From Acanthopleura granulata (taxonomy: Eukaryota; Mollusca; Polyplacophora; Chitonida; Chitonidae): DNA of 64,000 nt. The stretch spans positions 17,609,672 to 17,673,671 of the forward strand of contig JABBOT010000004.1 in the NCBI GenBank assembly GCA_016165875.1, read 5' to 3'. Position 1 is the first letter of the stretch, and each line of letters opens with the position of its first letter. The notes beneath the pieces are model-generated. The model was not told where the DNA came from and searched no databases. It saw only the letters and a program-made list of their open reading frames with translations. The translations under genes and the position numbers were made by a program. Positions 47,801 to 58,574 of the stretch are shown here, in pieces.

Positions 47801-50800
47801 GAAGTTTTAAATGGTTGTAAATACTCAAAAAAGCATCGAATGCAATAGCAAAATACTTTGTAATTTCACGTGTCTCGTATAGATAGAACCTGTGAACATT
47901 ACAAATCATCACTTACACTGTACAAGTTGCTTAACCCTTATATTCAGGAATGAATAATTATGGCCTGTGTTAAAACAGCTATGTTATACTTCACTGTTCG
48001 TTACACACGTAGTTCCTTACCGGTCACGGAGGAGGAGGCTGTATGGTTACTCCCCTCCCGTGAGTCGGTCTCAAATCAGTTTTCCAAATTGTTTTTCTAA
48101 ACGGTCTGTTGCATTAAAATGACACTTTGTACATGCCTTCACTCTGACAGATTACAAATTAAGTTTCAATAAAATTATGGTTGCTTTTTTCTTGTTGTTG
48201 TTTTTTTAATTTACTTATCAGTTTTAAAATTTTAGGTTTGCGTTTTTTTCATGGCCCAGTCACATATAGATAAACCACACCTGCAAAACGACGTTTGCAA
48301 TCAGCTATGATCTACATGATTTTGACTAACGTTAATCGACCGGTTTTAGTCGTATGAACTATGTACGAGTAGCTCAAATGATCCGCTTTAATAGTATGCA
48401 GATTTTTTCAAAGAGTTCTTTTGATTTCACTTAATCTCGTGACTAATGTGGATAAATACGGGAGTCCTTTAAGAGCCGGTGAGTCAGTTTAGGTGTTACG
48501 GTAAACAATATCGGACTAAATTGCCAGCCAAAGATCACAATCAAAAGACCTTGACAAGTCGTAGTCGTAACTTGGGTGTGTCTTGGCAGATCATTATCGC
48601 GTTTCGGACAGTTTCCACAAAATTATGACCGTTTTTGTCCTACCCTTGACTGCTTTTGACACTTTTTTGACTTTTTCTATACGGCTCTTGAGAGTAAAAA
48701 GGTGACACTTTTCTTCACCGAGACAAGTTACAAACCAAGTTCGAGGTTTTTGTTGTTTTTCAATTTTTTTACGAAATTACGGTATAGCCCTTTTTCTTCT
48801 TTTACGGGCTTCGCATAGGTATCTACTATTCGGTCGATTCAAAAGGTTATACATTGTAGAACATGTGTTGTTTTTGCAGTACCGATGGAATTGCTGTTGT
48901 ATTACAACTGTTCTATTATTTCAACAGAATACATTTCTTATGGTAAAAGGTTATTGTATTGTTCCTTACACAATGTTATGTTGAAGTAACATAATCTATT
49001 CAAGAATCAGTGAGAAGACATAGCATTACTGTTACTGTATTCAGGTGAAGTAGAAGGGGTTTCATTCTTCCCCATTGTTTTTAATTAAAATATAGATGTT
49101 TTTTCTACTGACCTCATGTTTTTCATAAATGCACAAAGTGACCTTGGCATCTTTATTATCTATTAGGTGTACCGTACTAATGTTCGTGTAAAAGCGGTAA
49201 TTGTAATTTAGTGATCATCGTGTTTTTCAGCTGCTTGTCCTTTTGCCAGTGGTTATCTGCACAACAGAGCAGCGGACACATGTTACAAGATACACACCGA
49301 GATGAAACAAACATGGACAGACTCTCGCAGTATCTGCTTTGAGGAAGGAGGTGATCTTCTTGTTCTCGACACTTTGGAAAAATATTACTACATCGTGTTT
49401 ACAATCCAGTCATCACCAAGTAAGAATTCCTCGATCCACTTAGTTAAACAAACATTTTGTCGTTACTGCGTAAGATGTTGGAAACATATTGGAGGTTCTG
49501 TTTATTTATTTCTTTATTTATTTTAATGGTGTTTTACGCCTCGCTAAAGAATATTTCACTTATAAGCTTATGAATATTTCGCTTATGAGCTTGACTTGAA
49601 GTCACAGCGACCCCATTAGTGAGAGGCTCCTTGGTCATTGCACTGAGCCAGTACTTTAATCCCTCGGTCACGGAGTCTTCGATGTAACAGGTTCTTTTGA
49701 TATACTACCCAGAAGCCCCCCACCAAAGCGGTCACTGTGAGTTCAAGTCTAGCTCACGCTGGCTTCCTTTCTGGGAAAGTCTGCCAGCAATCTGCGGATG
49801 ACCGTGGGTTTCCCCCGGGCTCTGCCCGGTTTCCTCCCACCATAATGTTGGCCACCGTCATACAAGTGAAATATTCTTGAGCTAGGCGTAAAATACCAAT
49901 CAGATAAACAAATAAATAAATAAATAAATTGTGATATACTTGTAGCTTAAAATACTGATAGGGTAGGCAAAATAAACAAAACTGACAGCAATAGGGCTCC
50001 ACGCTGTCCTGGCGGAACAAGTATTGAAATCGTCTTGAATATTGTTGGTTCTCTGAGGTACAATATCTCAACAACTCCCACAGAAAAAAGAAACCATTGT
50101 TTGGCCATCAAGATACTGCAATGGTAAGAAAACTTTTGACTCTTTCGGATTTTGACTGGTCTCGTGATTTGTCGGCCATTTTGAAATGTTTAGAAAATCC
50201 TAGCGATTATGGCCCCTGAACGCCAATTTTGCTTGACAGCTTGACCACGAATGTCGGTGGCAACGCCTAGGCTTACTGATCTTGTCATAAACCGATTTAC
50301 CGATCGGGTGAAATAAGGTTTGCGTCTACTTTGCTCATTAGATGAGAATTAGAAGACCAACACAGGATGTAGTAGATGCACGGCCTGTGTTAGTGTGTCA
50401 TACTGGTACAGAGAGAGCGGAAAACCCCGACTGGCAACGTCACAGGTAGAAGTGTATACATATATCGTAACGTCCTTCCCTTTATAGAAGAAGCAAAGAA
50501 AGAAGTACAGAAGGTACTTTAACATTAAAGCAATGAAAATAATGGAGTTCAGCAACTGTTTGGGAAAAGTTCATGAAGCAGTCAATGTTCATATAGTTCG
50601 CTGCCTATGTATTATGCTTTACCCGAGAGTAGCAGGTTTCAAACAAATAGTCCACTGTTACGAACATGCAGTTAAGTGATAGTCAAGCCTAACTAGATAA
50701 ATGTTTAAAGTAATTAGTGTCCAAATTCAGCAGAAATAAAGAGCTGTTTGCTTCGCAAGCCTCTTCTCTTCGGTTGTTATAGGATAGTCCGTTACATGGC

Positions 50801-53800
50801 TCACTTTATAAAGTCCGTCAAATGTCTGGGAGTTCTGGACACAAGTCCACTTCTGGTCACTGTCAATGGGATTGACGTCTGGACAGACGACCTAAGATTG
50901 CCTTGACTGGGCTTTGAGTTACTTCCAACTTGGCCTGTGTTAAGTTTACTCGTAGATACAGTTTCTGGCACAGCTTTCGGGATGGATTCAGATTTTCGAA
51001 AGTGTCGTTGTCAACAGTTCCATCTTTGCGGGTAACCTCGTATGATCGCACATTCACCTTTCTGTTAACCATGGCGGTGTGCCACACTTTATCGTGAGGC
51101 TTTGTAGGCTGTATCCTGACCTGATCTCCTTCTTGCAGGGGAGGTAAATTTCTTGCAGAACGGTTGTAATACTTTGTCTGTCTCACAAGTTTGCGGTTCT
51201 TCTGTTATTTGATGTTTTCAGGAACCTTTGGTTGTAGAAGCTGTCGTGATGTAGGTAGCAGGGTTTTCGTTCTCCTATTGAAGAGACGTTGAGCTGGAGA
51301 GGAGTTAGTCGCTTCCCTTGGGGTATTACGATAGTCTAATAGTGCTAGATATGGACCGGTTTTGGCATAGTTATCTTTCTTGATCAGTCCTTTTGCTATT
51401 TTGACAGCAGATTCCGCCTTTCCACTGGACTCGGCGTAACCCGGAGAACTGGTAATATGTCGAAAGTTCTCATTGTCGGTGATAATGGTGTCTGGTATTC
51501 CATGCCTAGCAAAATGTCCTTTCAGTTTGATGATGACCGGCTTTCCAGTTTTGTCGGTAATCTGGTCGACCTAGAAAAAATCGCTGAAATAACTGTCTGT
51601 AGCCATGTATTCCTTCTGGTTAAATGTCAAAAGGTCGGCAGCAATCTTAGACCATGGGCGGTGCGGTATGTACCATGAGATAAGCGGTTCCTTGGTGTGC
51701 TTTCGCTGGAACGTGCTATAAGTTTCACATCTGGAGATGGCATCAGATATTTTAGAGTTCATGTTAGGCCAATACACGCAGTCCCGTGCCCTTCGTCCAC
51801 AAGACTGAATGCCAGTGTGGGAACGATGTATCAGGCCGAGGGCTTCTTTCGGCATACTAATAGGAATGACTACTCGTGGTCCCCGAAAAATGGTTCCGTC
51901 CTGGAATGCGATTACACTGGGAATTTCATGTTTATGATCTGGCCATCCATTCAGAATGAAGGATTTCATATTCCGTAGTGTCGGATCGAGGTTTGTCTCT
52001 CTCAATTTCGGCTATCTTCGGTTCCGAGATAGGTATTTGCTCGGCCATGTTGATGGATTCAAGCTCAGTTTCCAGTTGGGGAGTTATCTTCGAGCGCTAG
52101 GACATCCACCTGATCCTTGCGCTCTTCAGTACTAGGCAGGTATGCTCTAGACAGATTGTAGGCGATGTGGATCTCGTTGCCTTTCTTGTAGCCGATCGTA
52201 TAGTCATATTTTTGGAGTGCTAACAGCATGTGCTGTAGGCGTTTTGGGGCAGTCAACAATGGCTTTCTTTGGATGGATTCTTGAGGTTTATGGTCACTCT
52301 CCACTGACATGGCGTCCACATAAGCACGGGTTGAATTTGGTGAATCCAAATAATATGCTCAAGAGTTCTTTTTCGATTTTACTATAGTTCCGCTCGGTCG
52401 AGGTGAGAGCTCTGCTTCCGTATGCAACGGGATCACCACCTTGAAGGAGTGTAGCACCAAGACCGGTTTCAGAAACATCGGTCCGTAGTGTGATCTCTTC
52501 CTGCTCACGGCTTCCGTGATGGCTTTTTGGATTGCGACGAAAGCTTGGTCGTGGTTAACATTCCGTGACCACTCCACATCACCCTTATTCAATTGTCTGA
52601 GGGGTTCACAAACGTCGGATAGTCCTTTTACAAACTTAGAAAGATAATTGACCACACCAATAGCCTTGCACGCCACTTGGGTGTGATTTGAGACCTTCAG
52701 TCGAAAGCACATGTCCGATAAATGATACCTTCCGTTCTTTCACTTCAAGTTTGTCAGGGTTTAGGCGAATGCTTTGTTGTCTGCATCTCTCCATCAGTCG
52801 AATGAATCGCTTGTCATGGTTGTCGATGGCTTCCTCGTACGTTGATCCCTCGATCGTAACAAGAAGGTCGTCCATCGCCCGATATGTACCAGGTAACTTC
52901 TGAAAGGCTTCATCTAGACAATGTTGGAAAATTCCTGGTGCAGGCGAGATACCGAAAGGAAGGTGTAGCCATCTATACTGTCCACATGAGTTTTCCTCGA
53001 GAGGGATATGCCAAAACCCATTCCTCAGGTCCAACTTTGAAAAAACCTTGGCATTCGTAAGGTCCAGTAGTAAATATGCCTTAACTGGCAGAGGATAGTG
53101 GTTTCGTTTGTTCAGTGTCTTGGGGGTCAATGCATATCCTGAGTTTTCCACTCCTCTTCTTGACGATAACCAGTCTTGACACCCAATCTGTTGGTGTGCT
53201 GACAGACGTTATTACGTTGAGGTTCTCCAGACGGTCCAGTTCAGCTTTCAGTTCTTTTCTTAATGCATATGGAATCCTCCGTAATGGTTGTTTGACGGGT
53301 GTATCAGCCGTGTCGATTTGCAGTTTCTGTTTGCCTTTGGGCTGACCTACATCTCCAGAAAAGACTTCTTTGAAATTTGTAAGAATGTCTTCCTTGGTCA
53401 GTCCCAGTTTAGATGGGTTGAGTTGAACTACAGCATTGTGTTCATCCTCGGTGACTTCCAAGATGTTTTCGTACATCACTTTTAGGGACTCCATTTGTTG
53501 TGCTGATCGAGATCCAGTCAACGGTACTCACCGATCTGGTACAACAACGAAGTCTCCTCTGTATTTCTTAGAATTCTTAGGATTGACAAGTTTGATTTTG
53601 GCTCTTCTCAGGGCTGTAATGTTTGTAGAATTGTACATTCTGAGTTTCACATCACAATTGCGAATTTCAGCACCTCGAGGAAGATGGTGTGGAGAAATCA
53701 CGTTGCAAATGGCTTCTGAATCTATCTGGAACTGTTTGTCCAAGTGGAGAGTCGCAAATATCTTAGTCGGGATAGACGAGTCGATTTGGTTAACCTGTAC

Positions 53801-56344
53801 TTCCGTAGCAAGTTCTACAGTCATCAGATCTTCAGTAGAGTCAGATTTAGAAGATTCAGATTCTTTAGGGCATGTTTCAACTTGATTTGCCCAGATTGTC
53901 CTCTGATAGGACATTTAGATGCAAAATGAGACAGCTTGCCACAGTTGTTACACGTTTTGTCATAAGCTGGGCAGTTTTCTCTTGTAGACAGATGTTTCAG
54001 GCCACAGAATTTGCAGTTTTGCTTTAGTGGTACAGACGTTTTGTTCTTACTGGAGTTACTCTTCGCAGACTGTTTGCGAGAATGTTGATGCCCACGAGAC
54101 TTCCTGGCAGATTTCTTCAAGTGAGAGATATCCTCGTGCTTTCCAGTCATAGCTTTGACCTGGGCAGCAGTGGACTCAGCACCTCGACACAGGTCGATGC
54201 ATTTTTTTAGAGAAAGTTCAGATTCCTGTAAGAGCTTCTTTCGTACACTGTTGTCTCGCACCCCACACACAATTCTGTCTCTGATCAGTTCATCGTGTAG
54301 ATCACGAAAGTTACAAGTGCGTGTTAGGGCTCTAAGTTTAGTAACATAAGTGTCAATAGATTCGGTTTCCCACTCCACAGAGTTGTTGAACACATACCGT
54401 TCATAAATGACATTGGTTTCTCCTAAGCAATGTCGAAGAATAATGTCCATGTCCTGGCGAGTTTCCTCGTTTTCAAAGGGTAAACCATTAAAAACTTCCA
54501 AGGCATCAGGACCAATGCAGGCAACAGATGTTGCTACACGGTATTTGTTGCCTTGATCCACTAAGATAGTGACGATTTCGTATGAGTCCCATACTGGTCT
54601 CCATATCTTCCAGTTATGACCTAAATTGCCACTCATATTCAGTTTGTGGGGAAGGTGCGCATTTCTGTGGAATATAGGGAGGACAGGAGCAGAACATTAA
54701 AATCAATAGCAGAAAAATGCGCCGAAGAATGTTCGGCTTACCAGTATACAACACTATACAACACATGCACAACAATCCACCGTAGATTCTGGTTCCAGAA
54801 GTGTTGAGTTTCAGAGCAAACAGTCGTTTTCGCAGCACAGTCAGTACATGTTGTATGAAGCAATAGCGCAGAAAGTTCCTAAGAGATAGTAGTGACAAAA
54901 ACAGCGTGTTTGTCACAGAGAGTCCACGTAAAGTAAAGAAATTAGCAGAAATTAAGCAACAGGTTCAGCGGGCCTGCATCCCAAGCGCGGCGGGAAAGCC
55001 CGTAGAACAGATCAGTCCGGAGACGACTGATTGTAGAGAGTAAACTTATTGTTTCAGTACAGAAGAGTTTTCGGTCATTGGCTGAGTCCGGTTCGGACAC
55101 CATGTTATCTTTGGTCATTAGATGACAATTAGAAGACCAACACAAGATGTAGTAGATGCACCGTGGGCCTGTATCAGTCTGACATACTGGTACATAGAGA
55201 ACGGACAGCATCCCATTAAACGTATGGGATGCTCTTGGAAGAAGTCTTGAATCCTGGAATGTTCAAGAGCTGAGTGCCATATTGGTACACCAATGCTATA
55301 TTAGGCAGTGAATGAGAAAATCAAAAAGTGACTGCATCATGCTACTATTTAGTGTGGAGGGTACACCAATCGCACCTTAATGCCTAATCTTATTTTAGTG
55401 TACGCGCAATACGCCCATAAATCAGATTTATCTGGGTCGGGTCATACCAAAGACTTTAAAAAATGGTACATCCTGCTTCCTCGCTAGGCGCTCAGCAAGA
55501 AGAGGATAGAGGGTGGACTGGTAGGCACGGTGTCAGTATAATGTGACTGGGTGAGGGGGCTTGTTGGGTGTCTTCGGCAAGTCGTCTCGGTGAGGCAGCA
55601 CCAGATAAAAGATACGGTGGAAATCCGTCCTGCACTAATGAGACACCGCCTTCGTATAAGTGAAATATTCTTGAGCAGGGCGTTAAACAATAAGCATTCA
55701 TTCCTTTTTTTGATTCAGTATAATATTTTTTACGATGTGTGGTTTTTACGTTATGGTTAAAACTGTCTCCTATTATTAACACTGGTGCTTTGTGTAAGAA
55801 AGCACGAAACCAATAACTGCAGTTTACCACGGGTACAAACTTTGCAACAATGTATTTCTTCTGTATTTCGTTATGGGGTATGGGCAAGGCATCAAAGCTG
55901 CATTGTTTCCAGGCTGGCCTTTAGCAAATTGTAGTGGACCTATTGCATTTGATACCGGGCATTGTCGAGTCCATATCTAGAGCATTCCGCTCCAATTTTA
56001 TCACTTTTCTCTTTTTTATACCCAAGACTACTAGAAATTGTAAAAATGTAACAACGTGGACTTCTGCAACGGTCTTGGATAGCAGTTTTCATTTTTCTTT
56101 GGTTTCAGGTTTGTCGGCCAAAAACGAAGGTTTCCATGTCGGTGCCAGTAACGAGGTCAGCTTACCACTCTGGCATTGGGTGAACGGCAAGGCTTTGCTT
56201 GAGGAAAGTCAAATGTGGGCTTCAGGAAAGCCAGATACCAACTCTTCACTTCGTTACGTCTGGATAAATAATAATATGAAACAAGGCCTGGATGACACGA
56301 AGGATGACAAAGCATTTTACTTTATTTGTGAAATAAAAATATAA
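44882..56344 (+). CDS. Secreted PAN/apple + C-type-lectin-like protein, 3 coding exons, 242 aa
   Basis: Probably a secreted recognition protein. Exons: 44882-45185, 49231-49419, 56109-56344. Boundaries are GT/AG, both introns are phase 1, 729 nt with stop. Residues 1-20 form a signal peptide (VLTFSIFLCGCCAVLL core). Residues 30-101 resemble a PAN/apple module with Cys53, Cys57, Cys63 and Cys75. Residues 104-242 are a C-type-lectin-like domain: Cys104 and Cys119 (long-form N-terminal pair), WTDSRSICFEEGGDLLVLD (130-148), WHWVNG (186-191), GKPD (204-207) and FYFICE (234-239). Cys137 and Cys238 would make the main disulfide. The usual inner Cys pair is missing, WIG reads FHVGA, and the sugar-specificity triplet reads KPD rather than EPN or QPD, so calcium-dependent sugar binding is doubtful. 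One module per exon(s) with phase-1 introns is typical of shuffled extracellular genes. AATAAA at 56577-56582 is a good poly(A) candidate. Confidence 0.85.
45186..49230 (+). other. Intron 1 of the lectin gene
   Basis: 4-kb intron. A C-rich tract occurs near 45736-45748 and a short triplication of 'atggttccc' near 46150-46170. I recognise no coding exon or mobile element in it. Confidence 0.5.
49503..49685 (-). repeat. SINE copy (reverse) with internal deletion
   Basis: Plus-strand reading starts with the reverse of the tail ('tttatttatttctttattta', 'ggtgttttacgcct', 'aagaatatttcacttata'). It then jumps directly to head-proximal sequence ('gacttgaagtcacagcgacc', 'agtgagaggctcc'), so the central body is deleted. 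It faces the plus-strand copy at 49690-49930. Confidence 0.6.
49690..49930 (+). repeat. SINE copy, lectin intron 2
   Basis: Contains 'cccaccaaagcggtcactg', the B-box-like 'gagttcaagtct', 'agctcacgctggcttcc', 'gaccgtgggtttcccccgg', 'tctgcccggtttcctccc', the 'cataatgttggccaccg' block and a long (aaat)n tail. The body is well preserved and the head diverged. Confidence 0.75.
50323..50796 (-). repeat. 3' LTR of Gypsy-type element 2
   Basis: On the minus strand it begins TGTAACGGACTATCC (from 50796) and ends near 50323. Its terminal ~90 bp match 55103-55213 ('attagaagaccaacaca', 'gatgtagtagatgca', 'catactggtaca'). Confidence 0.65.
50863..52005 (-). pseudogene. Integrase region, Gypsy-type element 2 (broken)
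   Basis: Frames at 52005-51571, about 51570-51190 and 51186-50863 together look like an integrase. The N-terminal zinc-binding part (SHTGIQSCGRRARDCVYWP) has a later Cys pair damaged (CETYSTF). The core keeps TDNENF and a Glu in SSGKAESAVKIAK. The C-terminal part (LQEGDQVRIQP) resembles the usual chromodomain-proximal module. A stop separates the core from the C-terminal part. Confidence 0.7.
52065..53521 (-). pseudogene. Reverse transcriptase-RNase H region, Gypsy-type element 2 (broken)
   Basis: Four overlapping frames in series, 53521-53081, 53151-52636, 52712-52359 and 52349-52065, which marks at least three frame breaks. Recognisable parts are VIVKKRSGKLRICIDPQD, FSKLDLRNGFWHIPL, LPFGISPAPGIFQ, an active-site-like AMDDLL where YxDD is expected, FIGHVLSTEGL, VNYLSKFVKGLSD and the RNase H end SDHKPQESIQRKPL with LLALQKYDYTIGYKKG. 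Confidence 0.75.
53528..53914 (-). pseudogene. Protease region, Gypsy-type element 2
   Basis: Minus-strand frame with QIDSEAICNVIS at the expected position of a retroviral-type aspartic protease active site (usually D-S/T-G-A). Here Gly is replaced by Glu, which should inactivate it. Overlaps the end of gag by about 90 nt in another frame. Confidence 0.6.
53824..54636 (-). CDS. Gag-like protein of Gypsy-type element 2, 270 aa
   Basis: The longest intact frame of the element. The capsid-like part has VFNGLPFENEETRQDMD and VTKLRALTRTCNF (residues ~50-140). A basic stretch (~175-205) and two zinc-knuckle-like motifs follow near the C-terminus: CKFCGLKHLSTRENCP (atypical spacing) and CNNCGKLSHFASKCP (canonical CxxCxxxxHxxxxC). 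This order is usual for Ty3/Gypsy gag. It is followed in another frame by the protease region. Probably not expressed, given the decay downstream. Confidence 0.7.
   Translation of the reverse strand: MSGNLGHNWKIWRPVWDSYEIVTILVDQGNKYRVATSVACIGPDALEVFNGLPFENEETRQDMDIILRHCLGETNVIYERYVFNNSVEWETESIDTYVTKLRALTRTCNFRDLHDELIRDRIVCGVRDNSVRKKLLQESELSLKKCIDLCRGAESTAAQVKAMTGKHEDISHLKKSARKSRGHQHSRKQSAKSNSSKNKTSVPLKQNCKFCGLKHLSTRENCPAYDKTCNNCGKLSHFASKCPIRGQSGQIKLKHALKNLNLLNLTLLKI
55086..55102 (-). promoter_or_regulatory. Primer-binding site, Gypsy-type element 2
   Basis: On the minus strand TGGTGTCCGAACCGGAC follows directly after the LTR end (…AACA), as expected for tRNA-primed replication. Confidence 0.6.
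55103..55213 (-). repeat. 5' LTR of Gypsy-type element 2, truncated
   Basis: Aligns with the inner end of the 3' LTR copy at 50323-50430. Homology stops abruptly near 55205-55213, so roughly three quarters of this LTR are missing. No target-site duplication can be assigned. Confidence 0.65.
55490..55700 (+). repeat. SINE-like element, second family (copy 2)
   Basis: Shares 'ggcgctcagcaa', 'gtgtcagtataatgtgac', 'tgggtg' and 'gtgtcttcggca' with the element at 19270-19625. It ends with 'gtgaaatattcttgagcag' and 'gcgttaaacaataa', like the first SINE family's tail. It may be a composite. Confidence 0.55.
55797..56045 (+). repeat. Dispersed repeat, third family, lectin intron 2
   Basis: Contains 'gaaaccaataactgcagttt', 'actttgcaacaatgta', 'ggggtatgggcaaggcatca', 'aagctgcattgtttcc', 'gtcgagtccatatc' and 'tatcacttttctctttttta'. 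It has the same order as the minus-strand copy at 23395-23640 and ends about 60 bp before lectin exon 3. Confidence 0.55.
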
Positions 56345-56576
56345 GTGAGCTGACTGTGCTCTTGTTATTCAGCATAAATCTCAGAATATGACACTCATTT
56401 TCACTACGTGTTCTCTGGGCAGTACAAAAACCACAACCAAAACTTCTTTAGGCTGTGTCTCTTAAACTATTGAAACCTTATTTAAACAAAAATACAGCAC
56501 ATAAGAACATATTCATTAGGAAAACACTTTTAAATTTCAAGGCCATTTATTGACGTTTTGATTTTGAACGTATTCA

Positions 56577-56582
56577 ATAAAG
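56577..56582 (+). terminator. Candidate poly(A) signal of the lectin gene
   Basis: AATAAA in the context 'attcaataaagtctg', 233 nt after the stop codon. An earlier AATAAA at 56332-56337 overlaps the last codons and is less likely to be used alone. Confidence 0.5.
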
Positions 56583-58574
56583 TCTGTATGAAGTATGGTC
56601 ATATTGATCCTAATTTAACCAGTTCTTTACACTTTCTTCTACTTTTGATTTTGTGCCCATTGGTTACTTTACCTTAAGTTTGGTCTGTAAAAAAGCATCT
56701 TCAGAAAAACATAAATATAAAAGCCTATAGCACAGAGAGCAAGAAGACCGTAAAACAATACTTTTGATAGGATATTAATCAAATTGTAGTCTTTTATATG
56801 GTAATAAGATCTAAAACAGTCTTGAAGTCATGAATTGTGTAATGTGGTTTGTGATATTGTCCGCATAGTTATCACGTAAACAAATGTGGGAATGAATTTG
56901 TCACATCATGGAAAGTCAGAATTTGGAAAGTTGCAGACTGATATCGGTAATCGATCACATTTGTGGTGTGTTGATTATGAAAATCTGTGGACTGGATCGT
57001 ACTTTGCATCTTGAGGGGCTGTCCCGTTGCCAGTTAATCTGTTCTCTTCAATTTCCATACCGTTTGGAAAACAAACTTTATGTTTTAATAAAACAGTTTA
57101 GGCTAGGGTCTTAGCATGTTGGCTCTAATGTATTCATATATTTTAACTAATAAAGTAGTGAACAGCCTGTATCTACTTGACTTTTTGAACCCCAAATTTG
57201 TTGAAAACAATTTCAGCCTACCCACCAAAAAGGTTCCAAATTGTATGCAAATCTTTGGGAGACGGTTTGGTCACTTGGGCTGCACTTAAAAGGGACAGAC
57301 TAAAGAAATGCTGAAAAATTTGCAACGAAGGTAATGAAGTAAGTGGAATGATGGGTTATAATGAATAAAATTGTATTTACTTGGTTTAACTTAGCAACTA
57401 CGGGGTTTTGAACGTTCGCCAATAATAATGTCTCTATTCAGTAAACGGTGAAGTAAAATATTCGATCCAATGGTGCAATCTAGGTTTGAAGATTTATCAA
57501 ACACTATTAAAAAAACTGAAGCTAAATGTCATACTACCAATGATTACGAATCTGTATATCATGAAACCAGTTCAGCGCAGCCTGTATACAGTGAAATAAG
57601 ATATTCGATGCGTATAAAATCGAAGGTCTGAAGAATTATTCCCTACCATAAATAACTGCCGTAAAATATAAGCACACAGGCATTAACTTATATAAATTTT
57701 ATGATTTATACCTTATGTAATGTTGTTTTTTGACACATATATAATGTCTAGATTGTTGTTAGTAAAAGGATTCTATTCTTTGAAAGAAAGAAATCAGCAA
57801 GTAACTGGACAGAAAATCAATTCGGACCACTCAGGGGAAAGTTAGAGGCTGACCAGAAAAAAAAAAGACAACAGGCCATGGCCAGGAGTTACACTTACAC
57901 GCGAATTCAAGACATTTGTTATTTAGCAGTCTAGTTATAAAAGTCTGCTATGATCTGAAATATACTTTCAAGACCCGAAATGTTACGTATCAGGTTTACT
58001 GTACTTGAATTTCATAACATATCAATCGTTCCAAGAATTATATTTTTCTGTGACACTGAGCAATATTTATGAAAGAGGTGGGACTTGACCAAAAGAGAAG
58101 GATGGGGTTGAGGGTGGAAGTTTTTTCACTTTCTAAACAGGAGATGAACATATTTTAAGTATTTATATCGGAACACATGTTTACCATAGCTGAAGAGAGT
58201 TGATGGAATGATTTTCGATCGCAATCAAACATAATTTATTTAATATTTATTAGCAATAATTATGAAACGTGAATATCTGGTTTCTTTTCCACCAGCTCTT
58301 CAAACTCGTGTAGACTGCAGTACTACAGTTTTTTTGAACATTCCAGTTCCACTACTTGATCATCATGTAGGACCATTATCATGCGATGGATATTATGGAA
58401 AAGACTGGAGTGTGACAGATTTCGATTGCACCGTTTCTTTCCTTTGATAATTGTTGCTTGGTCCCTATGTATAATTTTAACGAGCATTTGATCACCATAA
58501 CTGTAAATGTAACAGGATGTTTACAAGAAATATGTTTCAGACACAGTAATTAACGTCTGTGGCCCATGATGATC
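56583..58574. other. Intergenic, with a possible orphan exon
   Basis: Mostly AT-rich without recognisable content. At 58296-58447 a good acceptor ('ttcttttccaccag') is followed by 50 codons read in phase 1 (Cys-containing, DWSVTDFDCTVSFL then stop). It has the same phase as the lectin gene introns, but the protein is not recognisable and no partner exon was found. Confidence 0.3.

Larger units (their letters stand above)
50323..55213 (-). mobile_element. Ty3/Gypsy-type LTR retrotransposon 2, decayed, in lectin intron 2
   Basis: Element read on the minus strand: partial 5' LTR (55103-55213), primer site (55086-55102), leader, gag (54636-53824), protease, reverse transcriptase, RNase H, integrase and 3' LTR (50796-50323). 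Gene order and motifs fit Ty3/Gypsy elements. The pol region is split by several frameshifts and stops. The two LTR copies differ by roughly one base in eight by eye, so the insertion is old. The 5' LTR is cut short: only about 110 bp align with the ~474-bp 3' LTR. It lies antisense to the host lectin gene. Confidence 0.8.

Noticed and set aside
53288..53929. Plus-strand frames (up to 149 codons) within 53.3-53.9 kb
   Set aside because: They are antisense to the retroelement pol/gag frames, which carry recognisable motifs.
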